This document shows, in pieces, positions 48,361-59,664 of a stretch of DNA of 64,000 nt. The notes under the pieces were generated by a model. That model was given only the letters and a program-made list of their open reading frames with translations, was not told the DNA's origin and searched no databases. The position numbers were made by a program, and so were the translations under genes. The first letter of the stretch is position 1; every line of letters starts with the position of its first letter. The DNA lies in the NCBI GenBank assembly GCA_949130495.1, contig OX422213.1:58936678-59000677 (forward strand), read 5' to 3'. The DNA comes from Sambucus nigra. Its lineage: Eukaryota > Streptophyta > Magnoliopsida > Dipsacales > Adoxaceae.

Positions 48361-49915
48361 TATGTAACACCCCGTATTTTTGATGATTTAAATAATTATG
48401 TGATTAATTATTGTTGTTGGGTTAATTAAATTAAAATGCGAGAAATTAATTTGTTATTAATCCGAATTAAAATAATTATTAACTAGCATGCCAAAGGTTA
48501 ATACTTATTGTTGAGAATTATTGAATATTACTGTGCAATATGTAATATGGAATTATGACATTTGATAATTTTTGTCGAGAGTGAAATATACGGCAGTTTG
48601 GTAATTTAAGTCTGACACATGTTTTAGTCGTGTCCGGATTAATTGACTAGGATAAAAAGATAATTTATTTTGATTAACCCATATGGTCATTTCGAATGCA
48701 CCGTTGAGTCTGGGAGGGTTACGATAGTCAGAAAACACTACCCGGGAATTTTATTTGGACTCCAAAATATTTTAGGCCAAACCTGCACCCCGTAGGGGTA
48801 GTTTGGTAATTTGGATTTTTGGGGGTTTAATTAATGACGAGAATTAGTAATTAAATAAGAAAGGTACGTGGGTAAAACATTTCCCATAATATTCTAAACC
48901 TAAGTGAGAAAGAGGGAAAACCTAAGAGGGGGAAGAAGGACTCCATATGTGTTCTTGGAGAAAGACTCAAGCTTTTACATCGAAAATTCCAACAACGCGT
49001 AGATCGCGAAGAGAGGAACGCATCTATACCAACATCACCAACGGATCAGACCATCATATTATAGGCAAGTATTTATTACTTGCATGTTTTAGTAATAATT
49101 GTTTTCATGTTAGAGTAGGTGATAACCCCTAAAATTTATGAGAATTAATTTGAAGGAAATTTGATGATTTGATTTATTTTGGGACTGTAATTTTTAAGAG
49201 ATTAAATTCCTTCATGTAGATAGGATTACATTCACGGAATTTTGATAATGTTCCATGAACAAATCTGGGTTAAAATGGTTCTTGAATTGAATTGGAAGAA
49301 CTAGGGTTTTATTGGTTTAATTTGGGGATTTCGAAATTTATTGATGTATGGTGAGGATTTAATGATTCTAGGTGGTTAGAAATCATCTAAATATATTAGA
49401 GCATCAATTGGATTTCTTGTTTGGGCGTTCAGGATTGAAAAATAGAGGTTTTAGAGGTGAAAATGGTGGGAAAATGCTAAAATTTTGGGGAAGAAGAAGA
49501 GACAGAGAGTCTCGCGCGAAGGTCATTTGCGCGAGATAAGGATCTCGTGCGAAGTCGTTCGAACGACACGGGGCAGTCTTCGAGCGATAGCCCATTCTAG
49601 TTCGAGCGACAAGTTCAATTTTCTGGGAATTTCCATTTTACCCCCAGATTTAGTTACACAATAAATTTGGGTGAGAAAACTGTTATTCGATGAACTTAGT
49701 ATAGTGCAGAACTTTTGGGAAGTATCTGGGAAATAATACTTTAAATAATTTGAACAGTATGTTGGCCTTGGAGATTACATGAGCGATAGTAGTCGAATTA
49801 AATATATTATACATAGTGATGAGATAAAAATACGTAAGAGAAGTATATAATTAGGTGGGGTAAATTCCTATGAATTTTAATAGGATGTGTGTATGCCTAT
49901 TATATACTATGATTA

Positions 49916-50272
49916 TTAAGTGTACTAATGGGTGATAATCCGGGGGTACAATAATATTACTACTAAGTGTACTAATGGGTGATAACCCGAGGTACAAGAT
50001 TATGATTGATAAGTGTACTAATGGGTGATAACCCGAGGGTATAAGAATTACATGAGTGATAGTAATTGCATTTGAAAATACCATACGTAGTGATGAGAAT
50101 AAAATACGTATGAGATGTATATAATTTAGGTTGGGTGAATACCTAGGAATTTTTAATAGGATGTGTGTGTACCTATTATATGATATTGTTATTAAGCGCA
50201 CTAATGGGTGCTAACCCGAGGGTGCAGGATTATTATGGTTAGGGGCGCTAATGGGACTTAGCCAGGGGGTTA
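49916..50272 (+). repeat. Hairpin-type interspersed units in LARD B LTR
   Basis: Three close copies of a ~55-base unit with core ACTAATGGGTGATAACCC, then two diverged copies (gcactaatgggtgctaaccc and gcgctaatgggacttagcc). Each core can fold as GGGT-loop-ACCC inside GTAC...GTAC. The 5' LTR has two plus two such copies (43109-43415). Confidence 0.8.
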
Positions 50273-50275
50273 AGA

Positions 50276-50277
<2 letters not shown>

Positions 50278-50349
<72 letters not shown>
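50278..50349 (+). repeat. (TA)n microsatellite
   Basis: About 36 TA dinucleotides. The same site in the 5' LTR (about 43423-43436) has only five. Confidence 0.95.
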
Positions 50350-50355
<6 letters not shown>

Positions 50356-51480
50356 GGATGATGTGACTATATGTATATATGTATATAAGAACTTGTAAAT
50401 ATTTCTATTGTGTGAAACTGGTAGATATAGTGATAATAATAAAATGCTTTGCGCCAAGTGGTGTTAACCTAAGGGTGTATGATTGATATGCATATATATA
50501 GGGGTGATGTGACTATATATATTTATGAAAATAATTGGGAACATTCTACCTTGTGAAATTAGTAGATTTTGTATAAATGAGAAATAAAATATTCTTAGTG
50601 GGTAAAAAATTAGCCATTCGAACGGTGAATAATGAAAGTTTTAGTTATATAAGATAAACTATTTCTTTAACATATTGTATGGGCGATACGGGTATACTAA
50701 TGGAGATTGGAGATGATGATATATGATTTCGAACTAGTTAGTCCGGGTAGCTTAGCTAGTGTGGGTTTGATGTACGTTAGGCGTGCACAATATATGAGAG
50801 GTGAAAGTCTCATGTGAGTGCGATATCTAACATGCACATAATACTTGCTTCATTGCAGTTTTAAATACTTGCTAAATATTTTTAAAAAATCGGGCTCTGA
50901 CCCGTCTCTTGCATATCTTCTCTCTTTTGCTATATATATATATACCATATCAGGTACTCAACCACAGGGATACCAGAACCAGAGAGTTGGATTATTTTAT
51001 ATTTTGCAGCTGTTGTGGAAGCTGTAGCTCCTTGCAGTAGACGACTCCATCAATTCCATTCAGTTATCCAGACATCTTAGTTGGGGTATGTGTCACCCAT
51101 TCCTAGTTTTATCAGAGTTATTATTTTGTTTACTTTGCAGTTATTTTAGTTGGATGGAATCTTACTATGAGTACGTGAATTTGGAGTTTTGAATTGGGAG
51201 GTTTTTACCAAGTCTTATTTGTTCTACTATTTGATTCATGTTTAGTATAATAATGTGTATGATGAATGGTTTTACATTTTCATAATTAAATAGAGAAATG
51301 GTTTTATTTGGTCATATGTGAAAAGGAAAAAGTTTTTTACTCTTAGCTTAATTATATATTAGGTGATTAATATGTTTATAAGTTTTTCGACAGTGATGTT
51401 AAGAATGAGCCAACTGAACATTCTGTTTTAAATTTGGTGAATGAGTGATCACCCTATATTTTATTTGGCAGGGTGTCACA

Positions 51481-51784
51481 GCTTGCCCCGCTAGTGGGGG
51501 TGTTACAAAGTATTTATAACCCCTTGGGCTCTCACTATGAATAGACAATATGTCATTATTTAATAGACATATACATATGTACATGATAAGAATGTTCATT
51601 GAATTTGTTTTTGTCGTTTGATCTTCCTGATTAGATGATCGACACACTGAGTAGCTCGGTGTGTTGAGTAGGTCGGTACTATGAGTTACTTGGTAAGTAT
51701 ATATCATGCCACGCAGGAGGACATGTTTCTTCATATAATTGGTCCATATCAGCTGACTAATTTTTGTATGAACACTATGTATAC
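51481..51784 (-). repeat. 5' LTR of Tat element, piece 2
   Basis: Continues 41367-41540 and matches 30482-30788, including the minus-sense TATAAATA box near 51514. It ends at TGAACA before the CTATG duplication. Confidence 0.88.
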
Positions 51785-51789
51785 TTTTA

Positions 51790-52582
51790 TGAGTTATATT
51801 TATATATTATTCGAAATTGAAATTGAACTTAATCAGAATTAATATGATGCTGGTTTGGTACTTTGGGAGATGTTTGGGTTATTTATAATGTCTAATTATG
51901 AATTAAAATAATGGGTTTTAGATATTATGGGTTAGTATTGACTTGGGCTAGGTTTGGGTGTTTAGAAATGTATTTGAGCTCATTTGGTTAAGGTATAGAC
52001 TAGGTCGAAACCTAATTTCAAAATTAACATATTAAAAAGGTCATTAAGTTAAACCTAATTCATTATAAAACTTTTGTGGAGAAACCCTAGAGCTAGAGAG
52101 AAAAGGCATGTTGGAGAAGAGGAAAATTGGAGGTTTGGGCATGGAACTCACCATTTGGAATTGAGGCAACTTTATTTAGTGTTTAAATATGATTGTTTTT
52201 TTTGTTGGAACATGATTATTAATTCTAATCCCAATCTAATCTTAGTATAATATGATTTTGAGGATCAATTAACTAATTTCGTAATTAAATTAAGAAGATA
52301 ATTTAAGTTACTATTCATGTTCTTGAGTTATTATCATTTTTGTAGAATTTCTTATTAATCTAAGATGCAATTGATGTATAATTGTTATGAGGATATTATA
52401 CATTGAAAATTAACAAAAATCCCCTTGTTGATTGAAGGAATTGATATCTAATTTGAACCTAATTGATCAAGGATAGAAATCAAGGGTTCTTGGATTAAAT
52501 TTAAATTTGTCACTTGAATTCATATTGAAATCGTGTAAAAACCTTTATTATAAGTTAGGATTAACATTGGAAAAGTTATACA
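51790..52582 (+). repeat. Chromovirus 3' LTR, second piece
   Basis: AT-rich non-coding sequence that continues 30307 once the Tat element is removed. It has a leader-like gaaaccctagagctagagag block at 52080. No LTR end of GTGTCACA type is found before the CACTA remnant, so the LTR is cut or continues outside the window. Confidence 0.45.
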
Positions 52583-52988
52583 GACTTAAAGAAAACTATA
52601 TTTTTTCTGTAAATTATGTTCATCGCAACAAGTTAAACTTCGTCGCAAACCATCATTCATGGTGAGATATCTTCTTCGAACAGTTGGTCACAAAAATCTT
52701 GCCGCTATACATATTATGTGAAGAATGTAAAATTCATAGAAAATAATCTCTAATGACAAATACATATGTCGCTACAGGAAATAAAAATTGTCGCAATTCC
52801 ATTTACATTACTTGGTTTTTGCCATTCTCGATACATATGTTTTATATGTGTTGCAAATAATTTTTTTATTTATAAGGTTGTTGTGATAAAGAAACTACAT
52901 CGCAAAATATGTTTTCGAATAAATAATAGGGATAATTAAATTATCGTAAAGGTGTGAAAATAGTTACGATCCATTCTAATTTGTTACC
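52583..52988. mobile_element. CACTA transposon end with subterminal repeats
   Basis: A degenerate CACTA-type terminus is proposed at 52583 (gacttaaagaaaac versus CACTACAAGAAAAC). Many short words of the cgtcgcaaa/gtcgctac/atcgcaaaa type follow, as in the subterminal regions of plant CACTA (En/Spm) elements. It continues at 62980 after LARD A and one TTACC copy. The transposase remnant at 63340-63610 supports the call. Confidence 0.5.
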
Positions 52989-55900
52989 TGTAATACCCCG
53001 TACTTTTAAAGATATTTAAATTACAAAGGCGGGTGTAATTTGGTAAATGGAGGAATTTCTGTGAATAGTAATTTTGGAATTTATGAGAGAAATTGAATAA
53101 ATTCAGAATATAAAGTAAATAGTAAATATTAGTTTGTAAGTGTCAGATTAATATTTATATGGATTATATATTCTTATGAGACTAAGTATAAGAGTGGATT
53201 ATTTTTAATTACATGTCGCAAGTTGGGTAAAGCGACAAAAGAAATATTTTAAATGGGAAAATACGTGTATTGAACGTGTTGGGTCAAAATATTGAATTTT
53301 AGTTAAGTGATTCGAATAGAGATTTCGATTGCGCTACACCCAATTTCGGGTTTAATATGAGAAAACCCTCATTTTTGTCCCAAAATAAGATCTAAGAGAG
53401 ATAAATAGAATAGATAAGGGACAGAAGAAGAAGAAGAAGAAGAAGAAGAAGAAGAAGAAGAGAAGAGAAGAAGGGAGAATAAGAGATTTTCGACCAAAGT
53501 TCACGGGATTCGACTCGGGGTCGTCGGATTTAATCCATGAGGCAAGTGTTTACTTGCTTTATTAATTTAGTGTGTTTATTTCTCATATTATAGTTGGTGT
53601 GTAAAACTATAAAGATTTTTGGGATGAGTTTTCGTGAATCAAAATGGCTTTTTCGGAAAATTAATGAGTAAAACCCGAATAATATCAAATTTGAGAAATT
53701 TAGGAATTAATTGAAATTAATTGTTGGATCTGGGTTCTAGGATGATTAGAACCCTTCGTATTTGTGTATTTATGATTGATTGAGGTTGTATGATGATAGG
53801 TGAGAAAATAAAAACCTCGGAAGTGTATTAATGGAGGTTTGGGATTTTGGAGAAGATGATGAATAGTAACTCCGTAGCTTGTGGGATAAATTCGGAATAA
53901 AAGTGGCCAGATTAAGCTCTCGGTCAAAACATGAAAGTTGTAGATCCTTTCGATACGGGCACGTGGGCACTGACCACATATTTTTCTGATTTTTCTACGA
54001 ATTGTTATAATTTTTACAAGATGGAAGTTCCGGAGTGAAACCACCAACTCGGAAATGCACTCGGAAATTTGAAAAAAAAAATAAAGGCTAGAATTCTTTG
54101 GTGTTAAATATTTGGGGTTCCTAAAAATAGTGTGGGGACTTCTAAATATTTTTTTTAGTAAGGTATGTATCTTGGGTTAGATGAAAGTAAATCCCAAAAT
54201 TTACCCAAATAGGGGTGTTTGGGAGGAGTAACACTCGGGGTGATGTTTTGGTGGGCAAAATTTTATATAAGTAATTGTGCACGTAGAAAACACACTTATA
54301 TGCCAATTTTGATAGAGTAAAATCCCGTGAGGTGATTATGATGAAATTGAGGATACGGGCTAAAGAGAATTGAACAGTCATCTGAAACGTCTATTTATGA
54401 CAATTATTATAGGTGAGAGGAATGCATATCGTTATTTATGGGACGAATAAATATATCGGTGTTGTTGGTGTTGTCATCGTGCGGTGAGAAAAAATCGAAA
54501 ATAATATATTGAGGAATAGTCAAAATTGATAAATGCGTGGGATATTCGAGAGATAAATATACTACGTAGGAAATTTATTATACGGATTGTGCGTATGCCC
54601 GAATGTTATTATATACGTGGGTTAAATAATTATCTATAGGAAATTATGTATAGGTGAGAGAAATACATATAATTATAATATGGTTGTGTGAATACCAAAT
54701 TGATGATATATTTATATAGGTGGAATGTGTACCTATATGATTATTTATTATGTGTACGACCTACCTACCATACTTGCTATCACGGGAGGTTGGAGTTCGT
54801 CTGATGAAAATCTTATCCTGTGTTGCCTTCGGGGGGATTTTAGATTTGGTACCTCAAGAACATATGACTGTGAAGGGCTTATTTGTGAGTCGATAAGTTT
54901 GCTGACTATGGGAGCGTAGGTATATGCGTGACCCATGGGTATGTGAACTATGTTCGCCTCCAATATGTGTGATTTGTATTTATACGGTTCCTGAGTGATG
55001 CGAAATGCGTGATCCTTATATGCGTGATGTACAGGGATTTGATAGCAGAGTATGAGTGCACCGCAGCTGAGCTTAGGGGTTCCATATATGCATATATGTA
55101 TTGTGATTAACATATATGTGTACTTGAGATAATCCACAGATGCTTAGTAAATGAGAATGACTAAGCCACTTATATTTTAATTCGTGGATAATTAATATGC
55201 TTGTTGCTTATAGTATATTGTTTATATATATGAGATGAGTTATCATATAACCTAACCTTGTATAAAGTGAAAAGAATGGATAAAGTGTGATATTACTTCC
55301 GGTAATCCGGATTTATATGAATATGAATCTTAGGTTCTAATGAGGACTATTAATAAATATGGTATGTACTGAAGGCCGAATGGATCCCAATGATCAACAT
55401 TGTCACGTAGTAGTGTATTGGGGGGGTCCCTTGTTTGGATTTCGCTTCGCGAGACACCCCACGCACGAACGTAACGTAATGTTGGGAATGGGGAGAAGTT
55501 TAGTCCTTAGTACTCGAATTGATGAGGATTATTAGAAGGTGGCTAATTACATTAGTTAGGCAGGGTAGCTTAACTAGGTTGTTTAAAAAAGATATGCGAT
55601 AGTTGTGCACTGTTAGAAGAGGGGTGAGGTGTATCTCATGTGGGAGCGATACCAGTTTAAATATGAGAAATAACATTTTTTTTTAAATATGGATTTTAAT
55701 GCACTTGCTAAAATGTTTTCAAAACTCGGGCTCTGACCCGTTTCTCTATTTTTCCCTCTCTTGCTATCTATCCATATATATAGGTGTCCAGACATAGGGA
55801 CGCCTGAATGATAATTCTTTCGAGTCAGACGTTTGCTGCAGCAGCTGTGGATGCAAGCAAGTTTATATTAGACGCTTCTATCATTGAGATCTAGATAGGA

Positions 55901-56236
55901 GGTATTATAGAAACATTCGGGCTTATGGCCCAACTGTACTCATTTATTCTTTTATCGCCTTTTAGTGCGGCATTCGATTTGCTTGTATTATTGTACTGAG
56001 TGTTCTGTTATTTTATTTTATTTCATTTCAGTTGCTGCATATAAACTGTTGTAATTATTTTACTTGAATGGTTTGGTTAAAAAGATTTGTCAATTTAAAT
56101 TTTTTATGCCGGCCTAATAGGATATTAGTAATTAAATTGGTTTTCGACAGTGATGCTAAGAATGAACCATATGAGATTCCTGTTTTAATTTGATATAGGA
56201 GTGATCACCCGGTATTTTATTAGGCGGGGTGTCACA
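52989..56236 (+). repeat. 5' LTR of LARD A
   Basis: Carries a GAA run and GA-rich leader (53420-53480), the 41-base motif (55429-55469) and the GCTGCAGCAGCTGTGG palindromic stretch (about 55832-55848). A 123-base block present in the 3' LTR (60010-60132) is deleted at about 53335. Confidence 0.92.
53422..53470 (+). repeat. (GAA)n microsatellite in LTR leader
   Basis: About 12 AGA/GAA triplets. The 3' LTR equivalent near 60221-60245 has about six. Confidence 0.9.
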
Positions 56237-59200
56237 GGTTGTATCAGAGCATCAGGTTCTAGTGTCCTTAGGAATCTGTGCGGACGTACTACGCTTTCAG
56301 CGTTGCTTTTGATTTGATGTAGAGCCTTATGATTAGGATTGTTGATATTCTCGTGTGAGATTTCATTCTCTTGCCATTATGTAAAATTATTATAAATCTT
56401 TTGCGCACTCGTTCAGGATTCGTGTGCTGATCGACAAAGGGCGACTAGGGAAGTCTGTTGTGTGGGCAGTAGGAGGCGAGACTTAGTTAGAGCTATAAGT
56501 TGATATTGGAAATGAGGACCACGGTAAAGGTCATTTTCCTTGTGGCATTGTCGAATTATTGCAACTACTACTAAAATATAGTAGTTAAAATTATCAAGAA
56601 TCATTGTACTTGAGAATGGTGCTAAACTTGAATTAACAAGTAGAAGACTTAGAAGCTCTTGCTTAGAGTTCGGTATGGAATTACTTATATGTGAAAATTT
56701 GAGGAAATTTTTTTCACTAGTGAGAACAATGTTGAAATGGCGGGGACGATAATCACCATATTCGGGGGAGCATGACGTATTGCTCATAAATTAATCTTAC
56801 AGATGGATTTTTTTTCCTTAATAAGAATGTGAAATTTGGTGAATTAGATGTTAATCACTAAATAAAAATGGAGTTTTTAAAGATGAAGAAATTTTTTTTG
56901 GGTTTATGTTAATATAACTCATGGGAAAATTTATGGATTTGTTGGATTGACTTTAAGATTGAAAGGATTTAATCCCTAAACTATGTTAAGAAGTGTTTTA
57001 GGGTGACTTAGAGTGGTTTGGGAACCGTGTATTTGGGTTGAAATGAGTTTTGGATTGAATTGGAAGAAGAAAAAATGGGAAGAACAAATTTTGGAAGATG
57101 AACAGTGCATATGCAGAAATCTCGTTAGAAATCTGCCCAGGTCGTTCGAACGAGACTTCATTCGAATGAGAATTCTAACGAGGTTCCAATAGGTAGTTCG
57201 TTCGATGTTGGAAATGTCGTTCGAACGAAATGTCGTTCGAACGAGAATTCTGGGTCTTCTAACGAGATTCCAGAATGACTCTTAAGGCCCAATTTTTGTT
57301 CTGAACTTCTCGTAGGCTTATTTAAATGAGTGTTAAGCCTGTACGAATGTCGGTGTGATAGTCCGACCACTGGTACCCAGGATGTTGTGTAATTAATTCC
57401 CTGGAAGATGATAGCATTGAAAGGCTGCATCCATTGAGTTATAGCTCTGAGGAATGATTATTATACTTATATAGTGTATGATATATAAGTATGGATATAC
57501 TTGATGTGTATAGTATATTGTATATATATTTATATGAGATGTGAAACATATATATACTGACATATTAAAGAATGGAATGCGAGGTAAATTATGGATGAGC
57601 TCGCCTTGATTATATGTTTAGATGGAACTTCGATGAGGAGATTTTTTATTAGCATGATTTGAGTGCATGGGGACCTTATGGATATAATTTAAGGTATGCA
57701 GGATTTATAGTTAAGATGGGAGTTTAAGCTTGTTGGTGTTCGTGCGAAGGACTTAGTGTTAATGCAAGCGCTTGTGGTATAGCTCCTTAACATAATTGAG
57801 AGTTCTGACCATATTGTGTTGGTAGATGGGATGGGATTATCCCGGTTATATATTTGAAGATAACAAGACACTCCATATGTGAACCTTAACGACGTCGGGA
57901 GTGGACAAATGTTAGAAAATGCAAGAATGTGAGTTTTGACAATAAGTCATCCAGTGTAGAGGAAACACTATAGAGTGAGAGCCATTTGATGACTATATAA
58001 TTATATAGAGATATAAGTGCTATGAAGAATCACTGAAATTTTCCTCTCACCACAAGTATGTGGGTGAGGTAAGATAAAGGAAATTAATTTGAGACTTATA
58101 GCCAGACTTTGAATATAAGGAAAATTCAGAGGAAATACATTTTGGGTATGATGTTTATAATATTTTTTTTTCAGAGAGTAGGTGCCCTAATTAGTTGGAC
58201 TTTCCATTTGTAAAAGATGGAAGGATATAGTGGTAGAAGTACATTAGTAGGTTAACGAGGTAGGATTTAGAATGTCCTATTGGTGTCCCTTAGACCGCTA
58301 TATCTCAATGACCGACGAAGCGAGGGATTAGTGTATCAGGAAGGTTCCTTGTTTGGATTTCACTTTGTGAGACGTCCCACGCACGAAACCAAGAAAATTT
58401 TGGAAGTCGAGAGAGGTATTGGGCACTAGGGATATAGTTAGAATAGTACTCATATTGCGTGTGTTAGAAACACCTTAATCTTAGGACTACCACGAAGTAA
58501 GGGCAATAAGACTATCGACACTAATATAGGAAGGCTATTGTGAGCTAACCACAAGAAGATCGATGAGATAATCTTGAGAAGGATCGAATTTTCCAGGTAT
58601 CGGGAGAATTAAATTTTGAATTATTCGGGTTAAGGTATACCCAGTTGTTAGTACTAGGCCAATAAAATGAGGCCCATTATTTAGAGTGAGTGTGATGTAT
58701 CAAAACGTTTGCAATGGTGGTGCATATATGCACGGATGATAGGGGGTACAGGTACCCTGATTAGTAAATCCCAAAAATGTCCGAGATGGAAAGATGTGAA
58801 AATAAATATGTATAATATATGCTTGAAAGGCGGCTATAAACAAGGTTAAACGGTATAGCGTATTGAATGTCGTGCGAGAATGATGATAATGCAAACATTT
58901 AAGTGCAACGAGAGCTAACACACCCGAGATGGGATTGAAAAGTCATGGAAAGTCATTTAAAAAAGGTACCTCTTAATGAAAAGGTTACACAATTTATTGT
59001 GAGAAAGTAGAGCGGAGTCTTACTCAAATGAGTATTGAAGAATGGCTTGCGCGTGCCTGTATGGTTAGCATACTCCAAGTAAAGAAGGAGTGTATGTAGT
59101 ACCAAATTCCGGAAGAGTATATGAGAGTTAATAGTTTAATTATTCGGTATAGGGAATGTAACTTGGAGATTACGAGAGATATAGTAATCTGAATATTTAT

Positions 59201-59651
59201 ACAATACGTAGTAATGCGAATAAAATACGTATGAGAAATGTATGATTAGGTTGGGAATATGCCTATTATGTGATATTATTATTAAGAGCACTAATGGGTG
59301 TTAACCCGAGGGTGGTCCATGATTAATATATTTATGTATAGGGCTGATGTGACTATATGTGTATATATATGGATTTGCAAATATTTCTACTGTGTCAGAC
59401 TAGTAGATATGGTATTAATAACAAATACTTTGCGCTAAGGGGTCTTAACAAAAAGGGTTAAAGATTAGTGTAAATATATAGAGATGATGAGACTATATAT
59501 ATGAGCATACACCTTGAGATGGGTGGAATATAGTGAGAGACCATTGTGTTAGGCTATATCTAAATTTGGTTAAGCTTGGACGTAATGTATATACCGATCC
59601 TAGAGTAGTGGTACAGGCTATATCTGAATTTCAAGGACGAAATTATGTTGT
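56237..59651 (+). other. PBS region and non-coding internal domain of LARD A
   Basis: Begins with a degenerate iMet PBS (TTGTATCAGAGC, 56239-56250). The leader aligns with elements D and LARD B. 57135-57260 holds a dense TTCGAACGA palindrome cluster. 58347-58387 repeats the 41-base LTR motif. 59160-59510 is homologous to part of the LARD B LTR (43000-43620). The longest open frames (up to 124 codons, minus strand) show no domain. Confidence 0.75.
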
Positions 59652-59662
59652 AAGGGGGGAAG
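59652..59662 (+). other. PPT of LARD A
   Basis: AAGGGGGGAAG, two bases before the 3' LTR, identical to that of LARD B. Confidence 0.9.
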
Positions 59663-59664
59663 TA

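Larger units (their letters stand above)
41544..51480 (+). mobile_element. LARD B: coding-free long-LTR retroelement
   Basis: LTRs 41544-44560 and 48363-51480 (about 3.0-3.1 kb) flank a 3.8-kb internal region without gag-pol. It is inserted in the Tat 5' LTR with a GCTT duplication (41537-41540, 51481-51484); the fifth TSD base and the first LTR bases differ. LTR start TG(T)AACACCCCG, LTR end GTGTCACA, iMet-type PBS and PPT all fit the Tekay/Del group. Long LTRs with a non-coding core match the published LARD class. LTR identity is roughly 93% by eye. Confidence 0.87.
48363..51480 (+). repeat. 3' LTR of LARD B
   Basis: Full copy from TGTAACACCCCG to GGGTGTCACA. Compared with the 5' LTR it has an extra hairpin-type repeat unit (49916-50045) and a long TA run at 50278-50349. 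Confidence 0.9.
30308..51784 (-). mobile_element. Tat-lineage Ty3/gypsy element, interrupted by LARD B
   Basis: Bounded by a perfect TSD, CTATG (30303-30307, 51785-51789), with LTR ends starting TGTTGATGTAAAA and closing AACA/AATA. The element is on the minus strand: 5' LTR at the right (51784-51481 plus 41540-41367), then gag, protease, RT-RNase H and integrase, then a 3' region with antisense ORFs and a minisatellite, then the 3' LTR (30788-30308). Subtracting LARD B gives about 11.5 kb. Gag and Pol wording plus antisense extra ORFs in the 3' region are hallmarks of the Tat/Retand/Grande group. All reading frames are broken. Confidence 0.9.

Noticed and set aside
50248..50457. 69-codon minus-strand frame rich in Ile-Tyr
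   Set aside because: It is the translation of the TA microsatellite.
54748..55137. 129-codon minus-strand frame repeated at 61540-61848
   Set aside because: It occurs in both LARD A LTRs only because these are copies. It has no domain and the second copy is already shortened.
56413..56787. 124-codon minus-strand frame in the LARD A internal region
   Set aside because: No domain, opposite to element sense, not conserved in the aligned D leader.
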